From an uncultured Emergencia sp. (GTDB taxonomy: Bacteria; Bacillota; Clostridia; Peptostreptococcales; Anaerovoracaceae), in contig CALLDR010000062.1 of the NCBI GenBank assembly GCA_937997955.1, positions 1-32,991 on the forward strand: a stretch of 32,991 bases of DNA, written 5' to 3'. The notes below the pieces were generated by a model. That model searched no databases and was not told the origin of the DNA. It saw nothing but the letters and a program-made list of their open reading frames with translations. The translations under genes were made by a program, and so were the position numbers. The first letter of the stretch is position 1; the number at the start of each line of letters is the position of its first letter. Below, piece after piece: positions 15,014-22,972 of the stretch.

Positions 15014-15886
15014 ATGAACGATATCGAAACAAAAACCTACAAACTGACCCATCCGCTGATGTTCGCAATCGTTATGCGGGACGAAAGTCTGTGCAAAGAA
15101 CTGCTGAACCGGATTCTGCCCGAGCGGAAAGTAAAGGAGATCCGCTTTCCCGACGACAGCAATCCGAAAGCAGCCTATCATGAGATAGAAAAAGCTATTA
15201 TTGCGGGGCTGGACGCAAAATCCGTCCGCCTGGACGTGCTGTTCGAGGATGAAACCACCAGATTTGATATTGAGCTCCAGCTCGAGGATACCCATGAGAT
15301 TCCGAGACGGAGCCGCTATTACCATGCCGTCATGGCAGTGGACGACCTGAAAAGGGGCAGCCGTTACAGCGCCTTGAAACCCTGCTATGTGATTTTCATC
15401 TGCCTCTTCGACCTGATGGGACTGGGTGATGCCGTATACCGGTTCCAGATGTTAGATGAAAGAAATCACTTGCCTTTAGACGACGGTTGCTTTACAATAA
15501 TGGTAAACACAACGAGCAAGGCAGAAAATACGCCGAAGGAGCTGCAGGCTCTGTACCTGTATCTGGAGCGGGAGGAGGTTACTGAAGGGGACCCTTTCAT
15601 CAGAAGGCTTCACGAAATTGTACAGACTGCCAATCGGAACAGGGAGGTGCGATCCATTATGACACTGGCAGAAGAGATGGAAAACAGAGAACATTTCGCA
15701 CGAGAAGAAGGCCGTGAATCCGGCTTGAAGGAAGGCCGTGAGTCGGGCCTGAGGGAGGGCCGAGAATCCGGCCTGAAAGAGGCGCAGGAGAGAATCGCGT
15801 TGAAGCTGAAGGCTTCCGGCATGGAACTGTCTGAAATCGCGGAAGTCACAGGACTCAGTGAGGAAGAGATTGAGAATCTGCAGTAA
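15014..15886 (+). CDS. Rpn-family recombination-promoting nuclease (PD-(D/E)XK)
   Basis: A 290-residue complete member. The N-terminal KTYKLTHPLMFAIVMRD and the nuclease core VRLDVLFED...RFDIELQL give the D and ExQ catalytic pattern of the PD-(D/E)XK fold (around residues 74-95). A central helical part follows, then three 8-residue repeats (EGRESGLK type) encoded by exact 24-bp units at 15707-15778, and a short helical C-terminus ending in GLSEEEIENLQ. Relatives promote RecA-independent DNA transfer or recombination. ATG 15014 follows GGAGG at ideal spacing; the earlier ATG 14981 lacks one. The gene's 3' end lies in one arm of a 69-bp inverted repeat. Confidence 0.9.
   Translation: MNDIETKTYKLTHPLMFAIVMRDESLCKELLNRILPERKVKEIRFPDDSNPKAAYHEIEKAIIAGLDAKSVRLDVLFEDETTRFDIELQLEDTHEIPRRSRYYHAVMAVDDLKRGSRYSALKPCYVIFICLFDLMGLGDAVYRFQMLDERNHLPLDDGCFTIMVNTTSKAENTPKELQALYLYLEREEVTEGDPFIRRLHEIVQTANRNREVRSIMTLAEEMENREHFAREEGRESGLKEGRESGLREGRESGLKEAQERIALKLKASGMELSEIAEVTGLSEEEIENLQ
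15707..15778 (+). repeat. In-frame tandem repeat, 24 bp x 3, in the Rpn gene
   Basis: Three consecutive 24-bp units (starts 15707, 15731, 15755) encode EGRESGLK, EGRESGLR and EGRESGLK. Third-base changes keep the protein repeat while the DNA drifts, which suggests selection on the peptide. Confidence 0.9.
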
Positions 15887-15999
15887 TCCCGTAGAGAGAA
15901 GAGAATCTCCGCCCTGGCAGTCTGCGGCAGATGAATCCGAAAGATGAAACGAGATGAAGCGCGGCAAGGCAGTAAATAAAATGATATATTCAGCTTGAC

Positions 16000-16048
16000 A
16001 AAAAGCATATGACGCCTGTCATGATCAGCGGGCGGTCATATGCTTTTT
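16000..16048. terminator. Bidirectional terminator between Rpn and the antiporter
   Basis: AAAAAGCATATGAC (16000-16013) pairs perfectly with GTCATATGCTTTTT (16035-16048), with further pairing inside the loop. It lies between convergent genes and suits both strands. Confidence 0.88.
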
Positions 16049-16102
16049 AGTTGCTTTTTTCAGCCGTCTTCCCCGGTCATTTTTGCAGGCCGCCTTCCCT
16101 GA

Positions 16103-17422
16103 TTACCTTCCCTTTGCCGGGAACCACCGCTTCTTGGTGAACCAGTAGCAGAGAGGAACGGCGTACATATATATCGCGTAAGGCATGGAGCTGTAAGAAG
16201 CGTTCATGAAGGTCAGGGGTACGGTACAGCCCAAGCACCACGGAACCATGCAGGCGATGAGGATAACGGAGTTTTCCATGTCGATGGCCAGCTCCTGCCT
16301 GGAGCCGCCGGTGTCCAGATAAGGCCGCTCCAGAAGGTCGGAGCACATCAGCGTAGCGATGGTCTGATTGCAGAAGAGGGCCGCGCTGACCAGGCTCATG
16401 ATGACCATGACGCTGAAACGCCCCAGACGGGTACAGGCCTGATTCAGCTTGGTCTGAAGTTCCTTCAGCATTTCAGTCCCGTTAAAGATGCCGGAGTAGG
16501 CGCAGGAGATGAGGAGGATGACCACCACCTCCAGCATGGAAACCAGGCCGCCTCCGTTGAGAATCGCGCCGAGACCGTCTCCGTCCGCCTGGTAGCCTGT
16601 GATGCAGGTCACAAGCACCGTGGGCAGAGAAACGCCCTGCACCAGCCATGCGACCAGTATGCCGCTGAGGATGCTGGCGCCCATGGCCTTGGTAACCGAT
16701 ATCTTCAGCAGAGGAAGGAGCAGCATCAGAACCGCCGGCAGAAACGACCAAAGGGAGAGGTTGAAGGCCTCCTCAAAGGAGCGCAGCACGGCCTCGTCCA
16801 CGTGGCTGATAGGGTTGCCAAAAGAAAGGAACCCATATGCGATCAAAGTGACAGCAAAAGGCAGAATACAGGTTTTCATCATCAGCTTCACGTTATCATA
16901 GATCTGAGTGCCGGTAACGCCGGCCACCATGTTGGCGCTGGAAGATACCGGGGCGCCCCTGTCGCCGAAATAGATGCCGCTCATGATAACCCCCGCGGTC
17001 AGGACCGGGCTGACGCCGCCGCTCCTTGCCAGCGCCATAAAGATGACGCCCACCGTTCCCGCCACGCCGAAGGAGGTCCCCAGGGCGTAGCTGAGAAGGC
17101 AGGAGAGCAGAAAGGTGATCATCAAAAAGAGGGGCGGCGTGATTACCTTCATGCCGTAGTATACAAAGATGGTAATCGTACCTGATACCCGCCACGCGGC
17201 GGTGATGAAGCCGATGATGGCCATGACCTCTATGACCACCAGAGAATCCTTGATAGAGCCCCAGCCCATATGAGCCAGAGCCTTCAGGGAAAATCCCCTT
17301 CGTATACCTACCGCGAGAAACAGCACCAGCCCCACCAGCAAAGCGTAGATCATGCTGTGGCCCGTGAGCAGCGCGGCCAGCATAGAAACGATAAATAAGC
17401 CAAAAGCGATGAAAAAGTCCAT
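16103..17422 (-). CDS. NhaC-type Na+/H+ antiporter family protein
   Basis: 439 residues with about 11 membrane segments. Recognisable are LGTSFGVAGTVGVIFM in the first half and MSGIYFGDRGAPVSSSANM, the helix-break motif of the NhaC/ion-transporter superfamily. It differs in length and sequence from the antiporter at 3433, so they are not recent duplicates. ATG 17422 is preferred because GGGAGG lies 9 nt upstream; the ATG seven codons earlier overlaps that site. The gene stands alone. A decayed copy of its last 23 codons lies at 14720-14788. Ion specificity cannot be read from the sequence; it may instead carry an organic anion. Confidence 0.82.
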   Translation of the reverse strand: MDFFIAFGLFIVSMLAALLTGHSMIYALLVGLVLFLAVGIRRGFSLKALAHMGWGSIKDSLVVIEVMAIIGFITAAWRVSGTITIFVYYGMKVITPPLFLMITFLLSCLLSYALGTSFGVAGTVGVIFMALARSGGVSPVLTAGVIMSGIYFGDRGAPVSSSANMVAGVTGTQIYDNVKLMMKTCILPFAVTLIAYGFLSFGNPISHVDEAVLRSFEEAFNLSLWSFLPAVLMLLLPLLKISVTKAMGASILSGILVAWLVQGVSLPTVLVTCITGYQADGDGLGAILNGGGLVSMLEVVVILLISCAYSGIFNGTEMLKELQTKLNQACTRLGRFSVMVIMSLVSAALFCNQTIATLMCSDLLERPYLDTGGSRQELAIDMENSVILIACMVPWCLGCTVPLTFMNASYSSMPYAIYMYAVPLCYWFTKKRWFPAKGR

Positions 17423-17563
17423 GTCGTGTCTTCCTCCCAGCATTTTCTTCTATAGTCTCTCCTCATTGTATCACAATTCTCTTTCAGAGGAAATTGAAAA
17501 TCATAGAGAAGTCAGAGTATTTATGTTACAATAGTTGCAGAGCGCCTGACTGGCCGCGGCTGA

Positions 17564-17603
17564 ATTAAGATTTTTTTAAGAATTTCCTCACAGCTTTTTT
17601 AAC
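17564..17603 (+). promoter_or_regulatory. Direct TTAAG repeats upstream of the response regulator
   Basis: TTAAGA occurs at 17565-17570 and again at 17576-17581, exactly 11 bp apart, with a weaker TTAAC at 17599 about two turns on. Eleven-bp direct repeats are typical of OmpR/PhoB-class binding sites. A 12-mer TTTTTAAGAATT is shared with the repeats at 19965-20003, suggesting autoregulation. Confidence 0.6.
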
Positions 17604-17667
17604 GCGGCAGGTGTATTGTGATAACAGAGAATGAGATGACAGAGAAAAAAGAAGGGATGAGGCAATC

Positions 17668-18372
17668 ATGGAGACAGAAACCATTTTGATCGTAGACGAC
17701 AACCGGGAAATCGTAGATTCGCTGGGCAAGCTGCTGAAGTTTGAGGGGTACGAAATTATCGAGGCCTATGACGGCATGGAGGCTTTGGAAAAGCTGGAGA
17801 GGAACAAAGTCGATCTGATCCTGCTGGACGTGATGATGCCCAGGCTCAACGGCCTGTCGGCGCTGATGAAGATCCGGGAGAGCTATAAGATACCGGCTAT
17901 TATCCTGTCGGCCAAGACGGAGGAAAGCGACAAGGTGTCCGGTTTGATTCTGGGCGCTGACGATTACATCAGCAAGCCCTATAACGCGGCGGAGCTGATC
18001 GCCAGAGTGAAGGCTCAGCTGCGCCGGTACAACGCCTATGGCGGCAGCGGCCCGAAGGCCAGCGGCGACAATATCGTCAACGGCGGCCTGGTGCTGGATA
18101 AGAAGCAGAAGCTGGTGGTCGTCGAAGGCAGAGAAGAGAAGCTGACTGCCACGGAATACAAGATATTGGAACTGCTCATGGAGCATCCGGGCCAGGTCTT
18201 CCCGGCAGAACAGATCTACGAATGTGTCTGGAACGAAACCGCGGATTACACTGTGGAGAACACGGTCATGGTCCACATTCGGCACATCCGCGAGAAAATC
18301 GAGATCGATACGAAGAATCCCAGATATGTAAAGGTGGTGTGGGGTATTGGTTACAAAATGGAAAAATACTAA
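17668..18372 (+). CDS. OmpR/PhoB-class response regulator (VanR-like)
   Basis: 234 residues: receiver domain 1-120 with the acidic pair D10-D11, phospho-acceptor D54 in LLDVMMP, S81 and K103 in SKPYN; then a winged-helix output domain from about 135 with LTATEYKILELL and the recognition-helix segment ENTVMVHIRHIREKI. It binds DNA as a phosphorylation-driven dimer, normally at 11-bp-spaced direct repeats, which occur here in front of its own gene and the YfhO gene. ATG 17668 has a GGGATGAGG-like site upstream. It overlaps the start of the histidine kinase, so the two form one operon. Confidence 0.93.
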   Translation: METETILIVDDNREIVDSLGKLLKFEGYEIIEAYDGMEALEKLERNKVDLILLDVMMPRLNGLSALMKIRESYKIPAIILSAKTEESDKVSGLILGADDYISKPYNAAELIARVKAQLRRYNAYGGSGPKASGDNIVNGGLVLDKKQKLVVVEGREEKLTATEYKILELLMEHPGQVFPAEQIYECVWNETADYTVENTVMVHIRHIREKIEIDTKNPRYVKVVWGIGYKMEKY

Positions 18373-19708
18373 GAGTCTCAAAAGGTTCTTTCATGAGAAC
18401 AGGCGGACCGCGCTGGGCATCTTGATGGCCGCGGCGGGCATCGTGGTCCTGACGGCCATGTCCCAGCGGGTGGGGTTTCTGAATACCAAAATAACCTGGT
18501 GTATCGGAGTGCCGGCCGACGCCTTGCTGGGCGCTGGGACTGTGCTGCTGATGAGGGACTTTCTGCAGCGTCACTACAGGGACTGGGTGCCGCAGGACAG
18601 CGACTTTTACGACGAATGGAAGGTGAAGTTCAGAAAGCAGCAGAACCTGATCCTCGTCGTCGCCCTACTGGCCCTTTTCTTTGTCCTGATGTACTTTTTT
18701 GTGCAGACCAGGATCTACTACGGCTATTATTATAACCTGGCCTTCAGCTACCTAATGGCGGCAACGGTGGTGCTTCTGTTTGGACTCATAGAATACACCG
18801 TCCTCCGGTTCATGTTCGGCAGGCTGCACCTTTTGATGGAAAGCGCCAAAGAGGTCAGCGCCAAGCGGCTGGCCGAGGCTGTGGAGATTGAGCGGCAGAG
18901 CCTTGAAAAGGCGGCGAAGAGCGAGCAGCTGAAGGTGGATCTGATCTCCAACGTGTCCCACGACCTGAAGACGCCGCTGACTTCCATGGTAGGATATCTG
19001 GAGCTGCTGAAAAAGGAAGAGCTGCCGGAAGTCGCGGCGGACTACGTGGAGGTCATCTCTGACAAGGCCGAAAAGCTGAAAGAGATGATCGAAAGCCTGT
19101 TTTCTCTGGCCAAGGCCAGCAGCGGGAATATTAAGATGACGCCGGAGATCATCGAGCTGAACCGTCTGGTGGAGCAGATCTTTGCCGATCTGGAAGACCG
19201 GGTCAGGAGCAGCGGGCTGCAGTTCGTCTTACAGCTGACCGAAGAGGATACACGTTTTGTCACAGACAACCTGCACATGTACAGAGTCTGCCAGAACCTG
19301 ATTGAAAACGCGCTGAAGTATTCTGCCAAGGGCACCAGAGTCTTCATCAAGACCTTCGCAGAAAAAGATACCGCGGCGGGGCAGCGGCAGCTGTGTCTGG
19401 AGATCACCAACACGGCCGGTTATCTGATGGACTTCGACAAGGAGGACATCGTAGAGCGCTTTGCCCGGGGGGACAAGGCCAGAAGCAGCGAGGGCAACGG
19501 CCTGGGCCTGGCCATCGTCAGCACCTATACCAGCGCCATGGGCGGCGCCTTTGATATCAATATCGACTGCGACCAGTTCAAGACCAGGCTGACCTTCCCG
19601 GCGCTGACAGACGATACAGACGACGGTACAGCCGATGCAGACAGGCCAGACGTACCGGAGCGGCCGGACAAAGCAAAGAGGCCGGCGGCTGACGGTATCC
19701 GGAAATAG
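18347..19708 (+). CDS. Membrane sensor histidine kinase (VanS-like) with a charged C-terminal tail
   Basis: 453 residues from a TTG start overlapping the regulator by 26 nt. Four hydrophobic segments (about 22-38, 50-70, 100-119, 132-150) form the sensor with little extracellular part. Then come a coiled linker, the HisKA helix with SHDLKTPL (phospho-acceptor H205) and a HATPase domain with QNLIENALKYS and GNGLGLAI. After the ATPase fold an extra proline- and Asp/Arg-rich tail of about 35 residues (from TDDTDDG) is unusual. TTG is chosen because the next ATG, at 18425, would cut the first membrane helix and AAGGTGG lies upstream. It should sense a membrane or envelope signal. Confidence 0.9.
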   Translation: MVTKWKNTKSLKRFFHENRRTALGILMAAAGIVVLTAMSQRVGFLNTKITWCIGVPADALLGAGTVLLMRDFLQRHYRDWVPQDSDFYDEWKVKFRKQQNLILVVALLALFFVLMYFFVQTRIYYGYYYNLAFSYLMAATVVLLFGLIEYTVLRFMFGRLHLLMESAKEVSAKRLAEAVEIERQSLEKAAKSEQLKVDLISNVSHDLKTPLTSMVGYLELLKKEELPEVAADYVEVISDKAEKLKEMIESLFSLAKASSGNIKMTPEIIELNRLVEQIFADLEDRVRSSGLQFVLQLTEEDTRFVTDNLHMYRVCQNLIENALKYSAKGTRVFIKTFAEKDTAAGQRQLCLEITNTAGYLMDFDKEDIVERFARGDKARSSEGNGLGLAIVSTYTSAMGGAFDINIDCDQFKTRLTFPALTDDTDDGTADADRPDVPERPDKAKRPAADGIRK

Positions 19709-19831
19709 AGCACGCCGAAAAAGCGGAATATGCCGGAAAAAGAAAGGAAGAATTCAAAAAAGAAAACAATCCGCGAAAAGTATCAAAACTGTAACTGCGG
19801 GGATACGACTTTGAGATTTTCAGCGTTTACT

Positions 19832-19869
19832 ATAGCTTGTATGGAACACCATGCAGGCTATATTTTTTT
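19832..19869 (+). terminator. Terminator of the two-component operon
   Basis: Thirteen-nt arms (19832-19844 and 19849-19861) pair along their full length, with two G-U pairs, around an AACA tetraloop, followed by seven T. The glycosylation cassette downstream therefore needs its own promoter. Confidence 0.9.
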
Positions 19870-19901
19870 CGGCGGCCTGCGGAAAACTTTCCAAATACCC
19901 C

Positions 19902-19932
19902 TTGCCAAAAATATAGTGGGGGGGGGTATACT
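19902..19932 (+). promoter_or_regulatory. Promoter with a nine-G tract in the spacer, upstream of yfhO-like gene
   Basis: TTGCCA (19902-19907) and TATACT (19927-19932) are separated by 19 bp, of which the last nine are G (19918-19926). Loss of two G would give the optimal 17-bp spacing. Homopolymeric G tracts between -35 and -10 cause slipped-strand phase variation in other bacteria. The predicted start near 19939 leaves a leader of about 100 nt. Confidence 0.5.
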
Positions 19933-19964
19933 GTTATGGGAAAGCAGGTCATAAAAACAGGTAT

Positions 19965-20029
19965 CTTAAGGTATTTTTAAGAATTCTTAAGACTTGTGTA
20001 AGACTTGTGTCCGCGGTTCTTTAAGAACC
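19965..20029 (+). promoter_or_regulatory. Four 11-bp direct repeats plus palindrome upstream of the yfhO-like gene
   Basis: TTAAG or GTAAG cores begin at 19966, 19977, 19987 and 19998 (spacings 11, 10, 11), and a fifth TTAAG at 20021 lies inside the palindrome GGTTCTT-T-AAGAACC (20015-20029). The pattern matches an OmpR-class regulator array and shares the 12-mer TTTTTAAGAATT with the repeats before the response regulator gene. It lies downstream of the G-tract promoter, so the regulator might repress, or another promoter may be used. Confidence 0.6.
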
Positions 20030-20039
20030 GGAGATTATC

Positions 20040-22562
20040 ATGGAGCTATCAACGAAAGGAAAGACGATCATGGCTGAGAAACGACTACAAGAAAATAAAC
20101 TGAGCAAAGCGGCCGGGGCTGTCCGCCGCGGGGCAAAGGCCCTGTGGCCCTGCGCTTTTCTGACCGCCCTGACCTGCGCCCTGATGTTCCTTCCCGTAGA
20201 GGAGGGCTGCGTCTTCGGCTCCGAAGGGGACTGGTACAGCCAGCACGTAGGCGCGGCGGAGGCCCTTCGGCAGACCATGCTGCGAGCCGGCACTCTGCTG
20301 CCTCCCTATGTGGGCGTCGGCGGCGGCAGCAGCATCTACGATCTGGCGTATTACGGCCTGCTGCGGCCCGACCTGATACTCTCCTGCCTGCTGCCCAACG
20401 TGTCCATGCAGCACGTGATCAGCGCTTACGCGGCCATGGGCGTCGCGGCCAGCGCGTGCCTGGTCTATGGCTGGCTTCGCGCCCGGGACATTTCTGTCAA
20501 AGGGTGTCTGTCAGGGGCGGTTCTCTTCGCCGCGGGTACCGGCTTTTTTCACGCTCACCACCAGATCATCTTCGTCAATTACATGCCGTTTCTGATTCTG
20601 GCCCTGATGGGCGTGGACAGGCTGGTGAGCAGAAAAAGAGGCGGCCTGCTGGCCGTCAGCCTGTGCCTTGTATACCTGCACAGCTTTTTCTACGCCTTTG
20701 CCTGCCTGGCGGTCTGCTTTCTGTACTATCTGTACCGCTGCGGCGGCGAGGGGATCAAAGGGCTGTGGCTGCGCAGGCTGCCCCATGGGATTCTGGCTGT
20801 GGTCCTGTCCATGGCCATGGCGGGGGCGCTGCTGCTGCCTACGGCTCTGGACATCCTGTCAAATGGAAAAGAGATCGGAGCCTTCGCGGAAAGCGAATTT
20901 TCCGCGGTGGATCTGTCTCTGTCGGGATTGCTGTATCAGCCCTACGGCTGCGGCCTGACCCTCCTTTCCCTGTTCTGCCTGATCACGGCCGTCCAGAAAA
21001 GAGAGCTGCGCCCGCTGGCTGTCGTTTTGCTGGCTGTCATGACTTTGCCCGCCGCAGCTTACGTCCTTAACGGCTTTCTCTATGCCAGGGCGAAAATCCT
21101 GATTCCTTTTATGCCTCTGATCGCCCTGGTCTGCGCCAGCGTCATGGAGGAGCTGATGGAAGGCCGCAAGCGGCCTCAGCTCTGGGCCGCGGCCCTGTGC
21201 CTGGTTCCCGCTGTATTCTCCAATTGGCGGCAGCTGATCCTCCTCGACGGCGGCATCCTGCTTCTGTGGGCGGCAGCGTCCCATATAAAGGAACTGCCCG
21301 CATGCTGGCGCAAAAGAATTTGCGCGTCTCTGCTGCTGGTTCCTCTCTGTGTCAGCGCAGGGGTGAACCGGACCGCGGAGGACTATCTGCGGGCCGATGA
21401 CAACAGACAGAGCCACTTCAGTCTGGGAGACATCACCATGTTCGCCTCTGACCTGCGGTACCGGTATGATGTGCTGGCCAATAACTATGTCAACAGCAAC
21501 CTGCTGGCCGACGGCAGCTTGAATAAGACGGCCATGTATTCTTCCATTCATAACGGTAGCTACAACCGGTTCTGCTACGATACCATGAAGAATCCCATCA
21601 GCCTCAGGAACCGGGTGGTGATCATGCCCAGCGTCAACAGCTTCTTCAGCTACTTTATGGGAATCCGGTATCTGGTGGCGTCTGCCGACCAGCTTCCGCC
21701 TGGCTACAGTGCGGTCTTCACCCGGGACGGCTACGCGCTGGCGGAAAATCCCAACGTGCGGCCCATGGTCTACGGCAGCTGGGATTTGCTCTCGGAAGAG
21801 GACTATGACGGGCTGGAACCGCTGCAGCGAATGGAAGCGCTCTGCAGCAGGACAGTGGCCGGCGGTGAAACGACGAAGCGTTTCTACAGCCACACAGTTC
21901 CTATGAGGGATACGGCCTGGCTTGAAGCCCCTTTGATGGAGGGGACGTCCGGAAAGGTCAGGCTGCCGGAACCGCTGGACGATGAGATTTTGATCGTTGC
22001 CTTTGATGTGGCGTACGACGGGTGGAAGGACCTGACGGTGGAGATCGGCGGGGTAAAAAACTGTCTGTCGGGCCGGGGCGCGCCGTATCCCAATGAGAAC
22101 CGGCATTTTACCTTCGTGATCCCGGCGGAAAAGCTGGAAAGCCTGGAGCTGAAGCTGCCGGAGCTGGATTTTGAGATCAGCAATCTGCAGGTGTACACCA
22201 TGGACGCCGGCTGTCTGGGAGATGAGGATATCGCCGTACCGGAAATGGAGGAGGAGCTGGACCGGGCAGGGGGCGAGGTCTTTGCCGGAGAGCTTCAGAT
22301 GGCGGAGGACGGGTATCTGGCGACCAGTCTGCCGTGGCGGGACGGCTATGAGATCTATGCAGATGGACAGGCTGTCACGCCGGAAAAGGTCAATACGGCC
22401 TTTCTGGGGGCAAAGCTGGGAGCCGGGACGCACCAGATACTGATACGCTATAGTCCGCCTGGCCTTGCCTGGGGAAAGGCCCTGAGTCTGGCGGGCTGCC
22501 TGGGGGTCCTGGTCATGGTTTTGGGAGAGATGTTTTTGTTTAGGAGGAAGGAGAAGAGATGA
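20040..22562 (+). CDS. YfhO-family membrane glycosyltransferase (GT-C-like)
   Basis: An 840-residue polytopic protein: an N-terminal membrane helix, an extracellular loop with GSEGDWYSQHV (the early Asp typical of GT-C and YfhO proteins), about a dozen further helices to residue 440, a soluble extracellular domain of about 370 residues, and a final helix with a basic end. YfhO proteins transfer a lipid-linked sugar onto extracellular polymers such as lipoteichoic acid. GGAG lies 6 nt before ATG 20040; ATG 20070 also has a site (AAGGAA) and is a possible alternative. It is followed by GtrA and GT2 genes in overlapping arrangement, giving a three-component glycosylation set. Confidence 0.78.
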   Translation: MELSTKGKTIMAEKRLQENKLSKAAGAVRRGAKALWPCAFLTALTCALMFLPVEEGCVFGSEGDWYSQHVGAAEALRQTMLRAGTLLPPYVGVGGGSSIYDLAYYGLLRPDLILSCLLPNVSMQHVISAYAAMGVAASACLVYGWLRARDISVKGCLSGAVLFAAGTGFFHAHHQIIFVNYMPFLILALMGVDRLVSRKRGGLLAVSLCLVYLHSFFYAFACLAVCFLYYLYRCGGEGIKGLWLRRLPHGILAVVLSMAMAGALLLPTALDILSNGKEIGAFAESEFSAVDLSLSGLLYQPYGCGLTLLSLFCLITAVQKRELRPLAVVLLAVMTLPAAAYVLNGFLYARAKILIPFMPLIALVCASVMEELMEGRKRPQLWAAALCLVPAVFSNWRQLILLDGGILLLWAAASHIKELPACWRKRICASLLLVPLCVSAGVNRTAEDYLRADDNRQSHFSLGDITMFASDLRYRYDVLANNYVNSNLLADGSLNKTAMYSSIHNGSYNRFCYDTMKNPISLRNRVVIMPSVNSFFSYFMGIRYLVASADQLPPGYSAVFTRDGYALAENPNVRPMVYGSWDLLSEEDYDGLEPLQRMEALCSRTVAGGETTKRFYSHTVPMRDTAWLEAPLMEGTSGKVRLPEPLDDEILIVAFDVAYDGWKDLTVEIGGVKNCLSGRGAPYPNENRHFTFVIPAEKLESLELKLPELDFEISNLQVYTMDAGCLGDEDIAVPEMEEELDRAGGEVFAGELQMAEDGYLATSLPWRDGYEIYADGQAVTPEKVNTAFLGAKLGAGTHQILIRYSPPGLAWGKALSLAGCLGVLVMVLGEMFLFRRKEKR

Positions 22563-22972
22563 AGAAATATTTTCAGCTGATTTGCAAGGGGGAGCTGCTG
22601 CGGTACGTGTTCACCGGCGGCATGACGACTCTGGTCAACTACATTCTGTATTTTTTCCTGATGGCGGCGTCGGTTCATTATCTGACGGCCAACAGCGCGG
22701 CATGGCTGGGGGCGGTGATTTTCGCCTTCTTCGCCAACAGGCATATGGTGTTCCATTCGTCGGGGGACGGCTGGCGGGAGTTCGCGGCGTTTTTCTCTCT
22801 GCGGCTGGCGACCCTGGCGGTGGAAAACCTGCTTCTGCTGGCGCTGATCTCCTATGTGGGTATGGGCGCGGCTGTATCAAAGGTTCTGGTCAGCGTCATC
22901 ACTGTGGCGCTCAACTACGGCGCGTGCAAATACGGCATTTTCAGAGAAAGGGGTGCGGCTCATGGAAGATAG
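22559..22972 (+). CDS. GtrA-family membrane protein (lipid-linked sugar flippase candidate)
   Basis: 137 residues with four membrane helices and the GtrA pattern: LLRYVFTGGMTTLVNY at the N-terminus, NRHMVF after the second helix, and LNYGACKYGIFR at the end. GtrA/GtcA proteins are thought to flip undecaprenyl-phosphate-linked sugars to the outer face of the membrane. The ATG overlaps the YfhO-like stop codon (ATGA), so the genes are translationally coupled, and AGGAGG lies in the end of the upstream gene. Between YfhO and a GT2 enzyme, it completes the donor-supply route. Confidence 0.88.
   Translation: MKKYFQLICKGELLRYVFTGGMTTLVNYILYFFLMAASVHYLTANSAAWLGAVIFAFFANRHMVFHSSGDGWREFAAFFSLRLATLAVENLLLLALISYVGMGAAVSKVLVSVITVALNYGACKYGIFRERGAAHGR

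Noticed and set aside
20859..22433. A 524-codon open frame on the minus strand
   Set aside because: It lies wholly inside the yfhO-like gene, has no ribosome site, and its sequence is rich in Arg, Gln and His as expected of an antisense shadow of GC-rich coding DNA.
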